From positions 3,100,001-3,164,000 of the forward strand of contig NC_089558.1 of NCBI RefSeq assembly GCF_040115645.1: 64,000 nucleotides of DNA. The letters run 5' to 3'. The stretch's first letter is position 1, and each line of letters opens with the position of its first letter. The notes below the pieces were generated by a model. It saw only the letters and a list, made by a program, of their open reading frames with translations, made no database searches and was not told the DNA's origin. Of this stretch, positions 35,064-46,465 are shown one piece after another. Source of the DNA: Euwallacea fornicatus. Taxonomy: Eukaryota; Arthropoda; Insecta; Coleoptera; Curculionidae. A program made the translations under genes and the position numbers.

Positions 35064-35566
35064 ATGGCACCAATGAAGAAATTGCCGGAAAAACCATTTC
35101 AAAAGTCGCAGTGGAACATATCCAGAAAAGGGTGAGTAGGTATTTTGAATGTCTATAGATATCCGATGTCATTGCCTTGGTTAACATCACGGAAAGGCTT
35201 CGATTAACTTGCGTGATTAATATCAGGTAAATGCCAGTGTTAATCGAGCGTGCGTTCTTGTTTCAAATTCACTCAACTTACAATGAACAAATTTACTTTC
35301 TCAATTCAAGAAAATATATTATCCTGTGGATATATGAATAAAAAATTACTCAATGTGATCAACTGATATTTAAATCAAGCTTTTTATTGTCTAGCAATGC
35401 TCAGCCCGAAGAACTTAACTTGAGGAAATCACTACTTAAAAGGCTTTGGTTGGAGCAAGCTGCAAAAAAAATTAATGACTTCTTAAAGAAGATGGAGAAA
35501 GGGAAGAAGTGCAGTAAAGAAGAGTTACAGCAGATCTTGAGGATGCTACCTAAGAAATCTTCGTAA
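35064..35566 (+). CDS. Two-exon gene for a 79-residue lysine-rich basic protein
   Basis: Exon 1 (35064-35131) starts with ATG in a strong context (AAAAATGGC) and ends at AAAAGG/GTGAGT. Exon 2 starts at 35395 after TTTTTATTGTCTAG. The 263-bp intron 35132-35394 joins the frame exactly, with GG plus C making a glycine codon. The 79 residues begin MAPMKKLPEKPFQKSQWNIS and end ILRMLPKKSS, with TAA at 35564-35566. I count 17 Lys and 4 Arg against 8 acidic residues. Residues of about 30-75 look helical and amphipathic (LKRLWLEQAAKKINDFLKK, then SKEELQQIL). There is no signal peptide or membrane segment, so a nuclear or cytoplasmic nucleic-acid or protein-binding role is possible but unproved. I do not recognise the family. 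Directly after TAA the same frame resumes with ATG and 27 acidic-leaning codons (EEFFGDAGDAEG), so the present stop may be recent or leaky. A poly(A) signal lies at 35837. Confidence 0.6.
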
Positions 35567-35836
35567 ATGAGACACAGGAAAAAACCTGAAGAATTTTTTG
35601 GTGACGCAGGTGATGCTGAAGGGAACAACAGGTGTGATAAGGCAAAGACGTAGGAGAGCTTGAACATAGTTCTAAAGAAATTGTAACTAATCAGGGTATT
35701 GTATATAATAGAGTTAATAGAATAATGTGTAGGAAATTATATTTGAATGTATTTTTATTTTTTAATTTGGTAACCGCAATATTAGTGTCACAATAATTTA
35801 CTTTATTATACCTTTATCAGAGTTATAAACACATTA

Positions 35837-35842
35837 AATAAA
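35837..35842 (+). terminator. Poly(A) signal AATAAA
   Basis: AATAAA about 270 bp after the stop codon of the two-exon basic-protein gene, at a plausible distance for its 3' untranslated region. Motif only; AT-rich DNA produces such words by chance. Confidence 0.35.
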
Positions 35843-37124
35843 TTTTATAGATTATTATTGCTTTATGTTTTATTTTCAAATCGCGTTTATTTTTAAATAA
35901 AAATGAAAAATAAGTATTTAAATAATAAAAAAAAATGAAGTAACATCTCACAACAAGTAGGGGTTGTTGCTGTTGCAGTGGAATTGCAAAACTATTTTCA
36001 GGTAAATGTAACTAAGAATAATACTTTTATTACGCACTCGTTGTTTTATCCTTTTTTCTAAGATACCAACGACGTTTGCTTAAACATTAACAACATATCT
36101 TGTTGACATTTTGGTGACCGGTAATTTATTTGAGAAAAAAGATAAAAGATATGAAAACATAAATAGTTAACTGAAATGTATGATAGATAAATATTTACTG
36201 TAATTGTATGAAACTAATGAAATTGATTAAAAATTAAAAAAAAGAAAGAATGAACAGTCCGTTTCAAGGAAATAGAATATATTTTGTTATTGAAAATGTA
36301 ATATAAATAAACAAAATTTTGCTGAGAGTACCTAATGTCTCGATTGGTGTTGCAATAGTCACGGCGATAGTTTGGGGTCGAAATATTGTGTACATTTTTG
36401 TATTTGAATAAAATTGTATAACATATAAAAATTGTAAACATACAAATAGTGATTTGCACTAAAATGTCTTTCTCCCGTGTATTACAAAATGTCTCAAAGA
36501 GTTATAACTGTTTTTCCATTTAAGCAAGTTTTCTTTTTCATATTTCCAAGAACATTAACGATTTTTTCTAATTTGAGACCCAAAATGCGCATTAACCCAG
36601 CCATGACATAAACCTGAAATCACACCATAGTTACCGCAGCCAATAAAGACCTTCTAATCTATTTATACCAACCAATTTATACTAAAAGCAAGATAAACAC
36701 TAAATGATAAATGACAGTTTAATTCAATTTGCAAATGGAGTTTACGCCAATTACATCGTATTTGCAGTAGCTGTATATATCCATCTTCCATTGCGGCGTA
36801 TTTTTGTAACTTATTCCCCAGTCATAAATCATCGAGAATGGACATTTTTCCTCAAGTTGTCTTTGACAACAAAACGCCTTAAATTCTATGTTTGAACAAT
36901 CGCGATGGTAAAAAAATCAAAATTTTTCATGTGCCACCGTCTCTGTCCATTTTAAATAAAAAGGTAACATTTCCGTATTTCGATATTCAGCACGTTTGGT
37001 TCACTAAATTGAAATATGAAAATCGCATGAGCAATACTAATTTTTGTCTAGAAGCACAAAAATAACTATATTGAAATTTATGGCCCATGCTGAATAGTGC
37101 TACAGTAAGTTGACCCTTCATGTA

Positions 37125-37484
37125 TAGGGTGGTTCCTATCACAGAAACTGGAGAATAATTTTGAATGCACATTAATTTTTTTTATATATCTGTAGCACCA
37201 TAAATCAAGAAGTATTTTCCTATAATTATTAGTAATAAATCACAAAATATATTACTTTACCTATTAGTAATATGTATATCGTAATACATCTGATGATGTT
37301 GCGTCACTCCACCAAATTACTTTTAACATCATAGTTCGTTTTAGAGATATCTAAGAAAACGTTAAATTTGAACTTCAAGGGCCTGCATGGCAGAAATGGC
37401 GCGTCTTAGAAAAATAGCGCAAATTATTTTTTGATTATTATTCGGTTTCCGAAGTTCTTGTAACGGAAATCGGACCACCTTGTA
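37125..37484. mobile_element. Possible short inverted-repeat element
   Basis: TATAGGGTGGTTCCTATCAC at the left and TACAAGGTGGTCCGATTTCC (reverse complement of the right end) are similar, and a GGAGAATAATTTTG / GGAAACCGAATAAT block follows at matching depth. The similarity is modest and there is no coding content. Confidence 0.4.
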
Positions 37485-38151
37485 TATATATATATATCAG
37501 TTTCATTTGAACAATATTGCTAAATTGACCCTGCAGTAGAAAAGAGATATCAAGTGTCAGATTAGAGAATTTTGCTGGAAATCATATTTCGACCACTGAA
37601 TTATAGATCAGTTGCCAGGCGCGTGTTCAAAAATATTTCCTACTTTGTTAAAAGTACTTTCATCGGGACGTAGTAGGGCAGAAATTGATTTTTCTGCTGC
37701 TCAGGTAGTCCGCAAATATCCAGAAAATCAATTAAATATCATTATCACTACCAAGCTGTTAATACTGAAATATACATATATACTTTTGGAACTGGACGAT
37801 CGTGCCAGAATCAGGTACCAGTGTCGGATCTGAGCGCCCAGGGTTCATTTGTGGGTTGAACCTTGATCTGGGTTCTGAATGGCCAGGGGTGTCCTTTTCG
37901 CCAACCCAAAATTAAGAAAATCTATAAAAATGGGGAAATCTGAGAGAGTCGATTAGGAAATTCAGGGTCAAAAATTCTATTGCAAGCACGGCGAACTCAA
38001 CTCCAGGAGACACCGGGACTAATCGAGTTCTTTAAAAATTCGCATTCGTATGAGGGCGAGTTGCATTTCTACTTCTAAACTTAAACTAGAAATTGCACTC
38101 ATTAACCAGGTCATTGAAATGTCAATGCGAAAGATGTTACGCAACTACTTA

Positions 38152-38876
38152 TACAGGATGTTATTGAATAAGTGTCCGATGTTTCACAGGCCGATTTTTC
38201 AAGATCTTCTAAATTGAAAAGTCCTTATTAACCCGTGTTCTAGATCGTTTAGTTTTTCAGATAGGGGGCATCAAAGTTGAAAAAATAAATGACATATGCT
38301 TTGATATCTTGCGATCTCTTCTAGCTAATTTTACGAAATTTCGTATCCTGCAGTTTTTTGGAATGAGGACATGAAATCAATAACGATTTAGCCTTCTAGA
38401 GGGCTCCGCAAGCGATCATTAGAACTTTCTAAATAGCTGCTACTTTTTTATGTCGCACCGTGTATCACTTTTGAATGGAAAAATGTCTTCTCTACTTTGT
38501 ACAAGAAACGATTTCCGAGAAAAACGCATCTGCAGCCGATCATGCACATCAATTATCTAAAAGTGGGAAAATAATGAGCCTTAATGGGCGCTTGTGGTGC
38601 CCTCTGGAAGATACAGTAAAATCATTAGTAAGCTTGGTCGTTTCATTCCAAAAAAAGCCTGAACAGGAAATTTATTAAAATTAGCTGGAAGAGATCAAAA
38701 GAATATCAAATAATGCGAGATTTATTTTCTCAACTTTGATACCCCGTGTCTTGAAAACTCATTCGGCCAGGAAAAATGTTTATAGGAGCTTTCTTATAAA
38801 CAACATGTATCCACTATCAAACTACTTGAACAATCACCCTCTGAAATATCGGACACTTATTCAATAACACCCGGTA
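38152..38876. mobile_element. Foldback element, near-complete 725-bp palindrome
   Basis: The left end TACAGGATGTTATTGAATAA is mirrored by the right end (TACCGGGTGTTATTGAATAA on the minus strand), each followed by GTGTCCGAT. Inner pairs include ATCAAAGTTGA-AAAATAAAT near 38268 with 38725, TCTAGCTAATTTTA near 38320 with its complement near 38675, and CATTTTTCCATTC-type sequence close to the middle near 38480. The arms take up almost the whole length, leaving a short loop. It has TA termini and no gene. A transcript across it would fold into a long double-stranded RNA. Confidence 0.88.
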
Positions 38877-41034
38877 TTGGCATTCATTCTTCTTCCGCGA
38901 GAGGAAAACATTTAAATGTAACTCAATTAGAATCCAATTTGGCCAAGACTAATTTCTCTTTTTGCTCTAGAGTTCTCTCAAAGTTTTTATTTGGCATTAA
39001 GAAACTTACTATAACCAGTAAAGTTTCCTTAAAGCGCAAACTGCAAAACTAATTCCCGTTGGCCAGACGTGTTCTGCACCTAGAATGTTTAATCCAGCAA
39101 ATGGCTGCACAGATATACAGAGCATTCATTTCTGGAGGTTTAAAGTCACAGTCCGTAATTGTTATCCAAGCCTGAAATATTTCTTGGTAGTTAAGTATTT
39201 CAAATCACGGAAATGTACGTGGGCCGGCACGCCCGACAGGTCTGTCCCCATTTCACCCTTATTTATGGGTATCGGTGAAAGATTCCATTTTAAATGTGTA
39301 TTTATCGATATTAATGAAATTTTATTACACCGATTAGACTACGAGGTTAACGTGTAATAGTTACCGAGATCCCCTTCGTTGAGTCGCAATGACGATCACC
39401 CTGTGTAGGGTACCCATCGGCATTCATATCTCACTATTTTAACCACTAACGCAATATATTGAAACCTCTCGAAGACCTAATCAATTTAAACCATTAATAC
39501 TTTAAATCAATATAGTTTTCATTGGAGTTTTATCGATTTTCAATCACTAACAGATATTTCAGAAATTCTTAGAACAAAAGTAGTTTATACCCGTATCTCA
39601 TAATAAATCACCTTGATGGGGAAACAAAGGTAATGGGACATCGATGACGATTTCGGCCATCCATCGACCAAATAAAAATTACCATCGCCTCGGATATACG
39701 GACAATCGGGCGTGACATAAATGGGAAAAACGTCCCGGCAATGGAAATGGATTCTCCTGGAATAATACGCGAATTAAAATTCGATCCGGTGCTACAAGAG
39801 ACAAATGTGATTAATCAAAATTCCATTCTAATGCAAAGTTTTGCACCACTTATTCCACAGAACAAAGATACCTCAGGCAAAAAAATTAGCTCATGGGATT
39901 ACGGCGATTCATTTCCTGTTGAGTGGAAAACTTATTATTGGGTTTAATCAAGCAGATAGTTGCCTGTAATGGAAAGCAGTTGTGCTTTAATGGAAAACTA
40001 TGGAAGAAACGAGCAAACAAGGCAAATGTCATTTATCAAATAATATCTCGTGGATTAAGTCCACGTTTCCAATCGATTTTCATTGGTCGAAATTGATTGT
40101 TGTAGATGCGAGGGTCAAGGGGAGGTTTCGTATTTAGAGACGAATTAAACATAGTTGAAATGAGAATGGTGAAAAAGTTTGTTTTGGGAATTCGATGGGG
40201 GAATTTTCGGTTATTGCAGTAAACGGAGGACTGAGACCCTCGTGCTAGCTCAGGGCCGTCATTCATATTTCGGCAACTTCAAGTGAGGAAACTGTAGGCA
40301 AATTAAAGGTCGTTCCAGTGCGAGAACAGACAAAGTTGATTAATTAAAACGCAATTGTGATGCAAAAGTTTGCACCTGTTCCGTCGCATTCTGGTGCAAA
40401 ATTTTGCATCAGTTATTTTGCATTCTGATCCAAAATGTAATATTTCACATCACATTTACGAAACTATGGCTTTGATAGTGCATAAAAAGTTCTTATTGTA
40501 TACGACTGATGTACACCATCATACCCAAACGCTCGCTTATCTGTTGGAAGGACAAAACTAAAATGCAGATACCTCAACAGTAAACAAAGTTAATTAGTTA
40601 TAGTCCATATGGAAAAATGTGGGTTTTTATTACAAAATGGTGCAATATATTTTTTGACAGTAGGTATCAAAATACAGAGAAAATTGCCATTTTACGAACA
40701 AATAAAGGATTTTTAGAAATTTTTCGATAACCAGCTGATGATATAAAAAATCAAATAACAGAGATTCCGGCATATGTCTTGGGTCCCTATGGGTCTGCGG
40801 CAATCCTGAAAAGAAAAATAAACTCATTAAAAATTGTGTTATAGAAATGTAAAGTTTCCATGGATCACACAATTATACTACTATTAATAAGTTATACAAA
40901 AAATCAATACAATTTACGCTTTAATTAATGCATTAAGGAGGCATTACAATTAACAACCTCCATTGAGTTATTCAGACATTCTTGCGGTAAAAATTAACGC
41001 AAAAATTATCTGTTCCTGAACGTCTATAGACAAA

Positions 41035-41040
41035 TTTATT
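41035..41040 (-). terminator. Poly(A) signal AATAAA (minus strand)
   Basis: TTTATT on the plus strand reads AATAAA on the minus strand about 180 bp beyond the stop codon of the secreted peptide gene. It is the most plausible 3' end signal for that transcript. Confidence 0.4.
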
Positions 41041-41220
41041 ACAAAAACCTGCAACATCTAAGCACTTTCACCCACCAACTCCGTGTTGTGTATCCGATAC
41101 ATTTAAATGTATTCATTAAAATTTATAAAGGTTTTGATTATCTCTGGGATTGTCCCGTGTCGCCAAATTCCAGATTCGTTTTCCTCCAGTTAAAACAATT
41201 TTAAACAAATCATACTCACA

Positions 41221-41403
41221 TCACGTCGTAATACAGCGATTTTTGCAACAATCGCAAGGATTCTCGATCAGCTTCTGGCCCTCAGGGCATGTAGTTTGGC
41301 ACCATAAACATTCAGTGGGAGGTGGGCAAGTTCTTGCAGCCTCTGCAGTAAAAGCCATCAGGCCCATTGTCATGAAAAGAATACACAAGACGGCAAATTT
41401 CAT
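41221..41403 (-). CDS. Small secreted cysteine-rich peptide, 60 residues
   Basis: The frame starts at ATG 41403-41401 (context CAACAATGA) and ends at TGA 41223-41221. Residues 1-22 (MKFAVLCILFMTMGLMAFTA then EA) form a classic signal peptide, with likely cleavage after AEA, leaving a mature peptide of about 38 residues. After the signal there are eight cysteines at 26, 32, 35, 39, 50, 52, 53 and 57, spaced C-x5-C-x2-C-x3-C-x10-C-x-C-C-x3-C, enough for four disulfides. The CPEG...CDCC..C part recalls the G-x-CGCC-x2-C core of small insulin/IGF-binding-like or protease-inhibitor-like secreted peptides, but I cannot assign it to a family. A TATA box lies 53 bp upstream of the start codon. A donor-like GTGAGTATG just after the stop could begin an intron in the 3' UTR. 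Function unknown; humoral defence, venom or saliva, or signalling roles are all possible. Confidence 0.72.
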   Translation of the reverse strand: MKFAVLCILFMTMGLMAFTAEAARTCPPPTECLWCQTTCPEGQKLIENPCDCCKNRCITT

Positions 41404-41455
41404 TGTTGCTTTATCGAGGAGCTTCTGTCGTGTGACTAGTGCTGACTCGCGGTGC

Positions 41456-41461
41456 TTTATA
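41456..41461 (-). promoter_or_regulatory. TATA box of the secreted peptide gene
   Basis: The minus strand reads TATAAA here. A TCACA initiator-like word lies about 28 bp downstream, with its A near 41433, and TCAGC lies closer, near 41443. The resulting 5' UTR would be about 30 nt and contains no other ATG. The spacing fits a focused arthropod promoter. Confidence 0.5.
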
Positions 41462-41479
41462 ACCTTACGTTATTAATAG

Positions 41480-43253
41480 CAGGAATCCCCTGGTAGCAAA
41501 AATTTTGCTATTAAGGCGTGTTTAAAGTATGACGATTGTTTTCATGTATAAATGTAAATATTAAAAACAGGTTGAAGCATCGTAAATTGCAAAGTATGCA
41601 TATTGTTTAGACATACGCATCTGCTGAGCAGTTTTGTAATAATGGGTGTATTATAGCACGAGTGTTTAAGAAAGCCCTTAAAGCATGCGCGACGTATTGT
41701 AACAAACAACGCTCAGTGTAGTGTTTAATAAAGCGCAAGGGCTTTTATATGATGAATATTATACACATTTTTTTTAATTCTCATAACTATGACATGCACA
41801 GAATCTGTTCACCACATGATCAGGATTTAAAACTCCTTAAAATACAGTTTGTACAAAACGCGTAGATGGCGCCAGCTATTAAGCCATTATGTTTTGTATT
41901 GTGGAAACGATGTCATTCGCCATATTGTCAAAAAGGTATTTAAAATGTTGTTCCATTAGAGAAGTAGAAAAATAATTATAGTAAAATTCCCTTGCAAAAC
42001 TTAAAACCAGGTGGCATCTATTAAATCTCCTTTCGCCACTCTTTAGAGAGCTTTAAGGTTGGGAGATGGTACCATCTGCTATTTATTGCCGGACTGGAGC
42101 ATTATCTTTTATATAGTGGGAACCCGGTATTCGCAATATTATGAAGAAACCCTTTCAAATTTCCTCATATTAGGCAATTCAAATAATAAATCTCCTGGAA
42201 AGGTTGAAAAACCTAATGGTAGTCGTTAAAGCTTTCTATCTGTCTTCTTTAGCTTTTGCAATTTGTCAAAACTTTTCCGTAATTAAGGCGTTTATAAAAT
42301 TGTTTCCTTACTAATTATGAGTGCATCATAAAGACTCTAATAATACACATTTATTAGTTTTCCACGTCAATAAATTTAAAAATAAATTCTGCTCGTACAC
42401 GATTCCATTAACTCAGTCAACTTTCTTTTGGGAACAAAGTTAAGCCACACTTAAATATTTATTTCTACTTTACTTTTATATATTCGTCCCATTTACTTTC
42501 TTATATAACTTTCGAATGAACAAAAATGAGAACAAAAGTTTCGTCAGCTTGATCCAAAGCTCCGTTCTTATACATCAAATTTATCCCCAGACGTCATCGA
42601 AAATGGGTCTCAGGATAATGACAGAGGAAAGTTTTTTAACTTTTCTGTATACTTATGGAAGGGTATATAGCTCCGTTGATGAAAGGGGAACTGAGAAAAT
42701 AATTAACTGAGTTGGTCAGTTTGAAGAGCCGATGTGGGAAGGGCAGCTTAAGTATGTACAAACCCGAGGAGCACGATAAAATTAAGTTTATCTGCACCTT
42801 TAACTATTTTTCCATTAATTGTTGCCTACAGAACTTTTTATTGTCGTATCAATTAATTCCAAATTTCACTACAGTGACATAACAAAATGGAAATACCTTT
42901 AGCTGGATGTAAAGTTTTAATGGTCGAAATGCGAATTTCAGTGGAAAAAACCGCGAAAATTTGCATTTTTCCCCCATCCGGCTCATTTCCCTTTTGGGTT
43001 AATCAAGATAAATCGAACATTTTCAGAGAATTCTACAATTCAGTGTGGTGCCAAGTTTCGAACGATTTTGATTGCTGCAAACTTCGGTTGTCCACTTAAC
43101 TTAGAAGGGTCAAAGTGAATGTGCAAATGGGGTCTAAAATTACATGAAACTTTAGCCCTTCCCAGGAAAAGCATCGTCCTTCTTGTATGACATAACTGAC
43201 CGGTTCAACATGCTCGACATGGACAGATCTAATAAAGTACCTAGAAGATGATA
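41480..43253. other. AT-rich noncoding stretch
   Basis: Contains one copy of the dispersed repeat at 41830-42035. The open frames at 42516-42710 and 42887-43099 have no motif or splice signals, and I do not call them. Confidence 0.4.
41830..42035. repeat. Dispersed repeat, copy a
   Basis: Aligns in the same orientation with 46260-46465. Shared blocks include ATGGCGCCAGCTATTAAGCC (ATGGCGCTAGCTGTTACGGC in the other copy), ATTATGTTTTGTATT, TTCGCCATATTGTCA and TGGCA near the end. The copies are diverged and have no coding frame. Confidence 0.65.
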
Positions 43254-44047
43254 TACAGGGTTCGCCTTAGGGAACTGACACAATTCGTATAAGGAAAATT
43301 ACAAATTTAATGCGGTTTTGAAGTTTATGTTTTGTTTTGTGAAAAAAATTGATACTGTAAGAAAATAAAACAAACAATCAAAATAAACATTAAGCAACTT
43401 GCTGGTGTGAAGGTACGCTGTTGCGCTCATTACCTGTGCGGTATAAAGTAGTTTATTCGTTTTCTTCGATTTACTCAAAATGTGTTCATTTTTGACACTT
43501 ATGATGTTATCCTACTTGTGCATTATTTTTTATCAATCTAATAGCGCAAAAATAATTGTAATGTACTCTTTGAGAAAAAGACTCTTTGAAATATACAAAT
43601 TCTAAACATCAATAATTTTTTCAAATATTTTTCTCATTTTTATAATTGTTTAGAAAAACTTGTTGGTTTTTCAGCAGTTTAAAATTTATTTCATCAATTT
43701 ATGTCAAATAGTTTTGTAAATAATTGAGTTTTAGTAAAACTATACAAGTGCCGAAAAAATCGTAAAAATAAATAAAAAATAGTTGAGAATCAGTATTATG
43801 TTGTATTTTGAAATTTATGATTTATTTTAGACAAAAATCCTAATTTTATTAAAAAAAAACTATCATGTTCCATTTAAAAAGACGAAGTAAGGGTCAGTTT
43901 CTGGTTCAACCGGAACTCATATCATGTTTAAAGTATTTTTACAATTTCAGGTTTCTTCCACCAAACAAAATTACACACAAAAAAAATAATAATTAAACTT
44001 GTAATTTTTCATATACGGATTGTTAGTTCCCAAAAGTGAACCCTGTA
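43254..44047. mobile_element. Inverted-repeat element of about 794 bp
   Basis: TACAGGGTTCGCCTTAGGGA at 43254 pairs with TACAGGGTTCACTTTTGGGA on the minus strand from 44047. The next blocks pair as well: GGAACTGACACAATTCGTAT with GGAACTAACAATCCGTATAT, then AAAATTACAAATTTAA with AAAATTACAAGTTTAA. Both ends lie at TA. No gene inside. TATAGGGGGTCCCC directly follows the right end and may begin another element. Confidence 0.75.
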
Positions 44048-45179
44048 TAGGGGGTCCCCGATTTTACGTGAAAGCGATTATCTCAAAATTTCATGGAGTT
44101 AGGAGAACAGTTTAAGCACGAAAGTCAACATTGGACATAATTTCAAGCAGACGGTGTGGTTAACAGGGTGTATTAGAATTTTTTTTTGTTTTATATCGAA
44201 CCTCTGTATATTGTTACCCTTTTGAGGCTCCTCGCAAGTGTTTCATATTATTTTTTTTAAAGCACCCTTTTTTGCTTTCAACCGTTTTACCACTACGAAC
44301 ATTTGAAATTGTTTCTTTTTATTTTTTGGAATTACCAATTTCCAAACGGTTTTAATCATAACGAAATGACTTGGGCATTTAAAATTTTTTTTGCAGATTT
44401 AAAATATTTGATATTTTTCAAAATTAAAAAGCTGCATTGTGCCAAACTTCGGTATTTCGAGAACATATATAAATCAGATCGAAGGACTTTGCACGAAATA
44501 ACCTTAAAAATGTGTAAGGAATCTACAAATGCAACAATATGTTGAGCGTTTTGTTTAAAGAAAGATGAATCCTTATGGATTTTGTTGAGCCAGCCCGTAT
44601 GCTTGAAATTATGTTCCATGTGCATATACCTGTATCTGAGTTTCATAACTTTTGGATTTGAACGGTTCTTGTATCTTTTAGATTTTTTAAGATAATTTTT
44701 ATCTTACTCTTTACACCTCCCAAGAGCTTCAATTGGGTATCAAACCTGCGGAAACTATGGGTTTATAAGGAATTTTCGGTGATGATTTTAGTTTTTGTTT
44801 AATATATTTTCGTAATTATTTTGATTTTTAACCGAACATTAAATAAGTCATAAAGCGAAAATTGGAGTTTAACTAGGCAAAAAATGATGAATAACTTACA
44901 TTTTGCTCTAAACCCACGTTTTAATGACTTCAAATGACCAATTTTTGATATTTGATTTTGGAATTGCTGGCATATATTAATCACTCTCAAATCTTATATG
45001 GATTAAATATATTTTTCTGACTAGAAGGAAAAAATCAATCGACTTATGCAGTGATAAACCTAAAAATGACATTAGTCAGGCAATCTGACGACATCAAATC
45101 CTAATTTTCTATAAATCAGGCAACTTTATTAAATTTCCTCCTTCTTTTAATATCTCAAATCGATATTACTTCCTTTCAG

Positions 45180-45232
45180 CTAGGGTGTCTAATAAGCTTC
45201 AAGAACACCCATCAGAGACTCCGAAATGCCTG
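45180..45232 (+). CDS. Candidate 53-nt internal exon
   Basis: A very good acceptor (ATTACTTCCTTTCAG ending at 45179) is followed 53 bases later by a donor-like CCTG/GTATGT. Two frames are open: one reads LGCLISFKNTHQRLRNA and the other RVSNKLQEHPSETPKCL, the latter more protein-like. No family is recognised and neighbouring exons are unknown. It could be noncoding or a decoy site pair. Confidence 0.28.
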
Positions 45233-46259
45233 GTATGTTGGAAATAAGGCATTAGAGAAACCTTTGAATTTCTGAATTTTTTATTTATCGAGCTCCAATC
45301 GCCGCAGATTTTTCAATTAATTATTATAAGCACTAATCAATATTGAGTTTACTGGTTCCTAATTATACTCAGTTTTGACATTTAGTAGGGCTTTAAGGAG
45401 CTTTGGCTTGTCAACGTGTAAAACTGGCCCTTTGGTGCCTTCAGCTCACTTTGACTTTTATTAAATTCAACATAAATTCTAAACAAACTATAACTTCACT
45501 GAGGGGCCCTGAAAGCTGCTGAAATTCCTAGACATAAATCTTTTAGATAAATTCGAGCTGAAAGTTTGAGATTTCATCTGCATGTCATATCATTTTCGAA
45601 ATGAAATTTAGACAGTTAGTTTTATTTTCGTAGCTGGGAAATCTACTTTTGCACGATGTTTTGAGGGAAATGTTTGAGTTTCTGTATAGAACTAACACAA
45701 GGAAATGCGGTTGGAATGAATACCTTTCGTCCCCCTTGAAAGAACGCAGTTTGTCGCGGAATTCAATTTAACGCCAGTTTAAGAGACTTCAAAGAAAACT
45801 CCTACACACAAGACAAAGCTTAGAACAGTTTTATTATAACTGCAATGAAAAGGGTTGCGAACCTTCGGAGTGCACCAGTAAATCGAGCCAGACACTTGAA
45901 CCTCTACAAAAGTGTCACCTCTTTTGTTGTCCTTTTATAAGCCTCATGGGAAATTAAATCTGTTCAGGTCAAAATTTTTACAAAGGCGTAGAACCATTCC
46001 AGTAAATGTATATTTTTAAAGAAAGTATAGAACTTTTGATCGAGTATGGATTAGGATTTTGTTGTCTTATGTGAGCGCACTATTAAGTGGATTTTTCTTT
46101 AAATACAAAAATTTCAAAATGGGGCAGTGAGCAAGGTCATATTTTTTCAGGGAAAAATATAGAAAATAGATTTTCGCTATGAAATACGATCGATAGTAAA
46201 AATTTACTCAAGAACACATAGAGCCAGAATTACACGAATACATCGTTCGCCATATTGTG

Positions 46260-46465
46260 TAGATTTTAAGCTTCCTTAAAGTTCCGTTTGAACAAAACAT
46301 TAAGAAATGGCGCTAGCTGTTACGGCATTATGTTTTGTATTAGGGATATTTGCCATCCGCCATGTCATCAAGAATTTTTTTAAGTTTATTAGGTAATTAG
46401 AAAAGTAAGTAGAATGAAATATCTTTAAAAAGTTTAAAATCTGATGGCACATAGTAAAACCTATA
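46260..46465. repeat. Dispersed repeat, copy b
   Basis: Same-orientation partner of 41830-42035. A further short related piece (TCGTTCGCCATATTGTG) sits just upstream at about 46243, hinting at a partial third unit. Confidence 0.62.

Larger units (their letters stand above)
35870..41030. other. AT-rich noncoding stretch holding two inverted-repeat elements
   Basis: Apart from the elements at 37125-37484 and 38152-38876, I see no gene. The open frames at 39085-39357, 39741-39947 and 40370-40561 show no motif or splice signals. CACCCTGTGTAGGGTACCC at about 39397 resembles a transposon end without a partner. Confidence 0.45.

Noticed and set aside
35401..35667. 88-codon minus-strand frame rich in Ser, Phe and Leu
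   Set aside because: Antisense to the lysine-rich exon; lysine codons read backwards give Phe and Leu.
36214..36459. 81-codon minus-strand frame rich in Tyr, Ile and Asn
   Set aside because: Composition simply mirrors AT-rich DNA.
41150..41476. 108-codon plus-strand frame
   Set aside because: Antisense shadow of the secreted peptide gene and its promoter.
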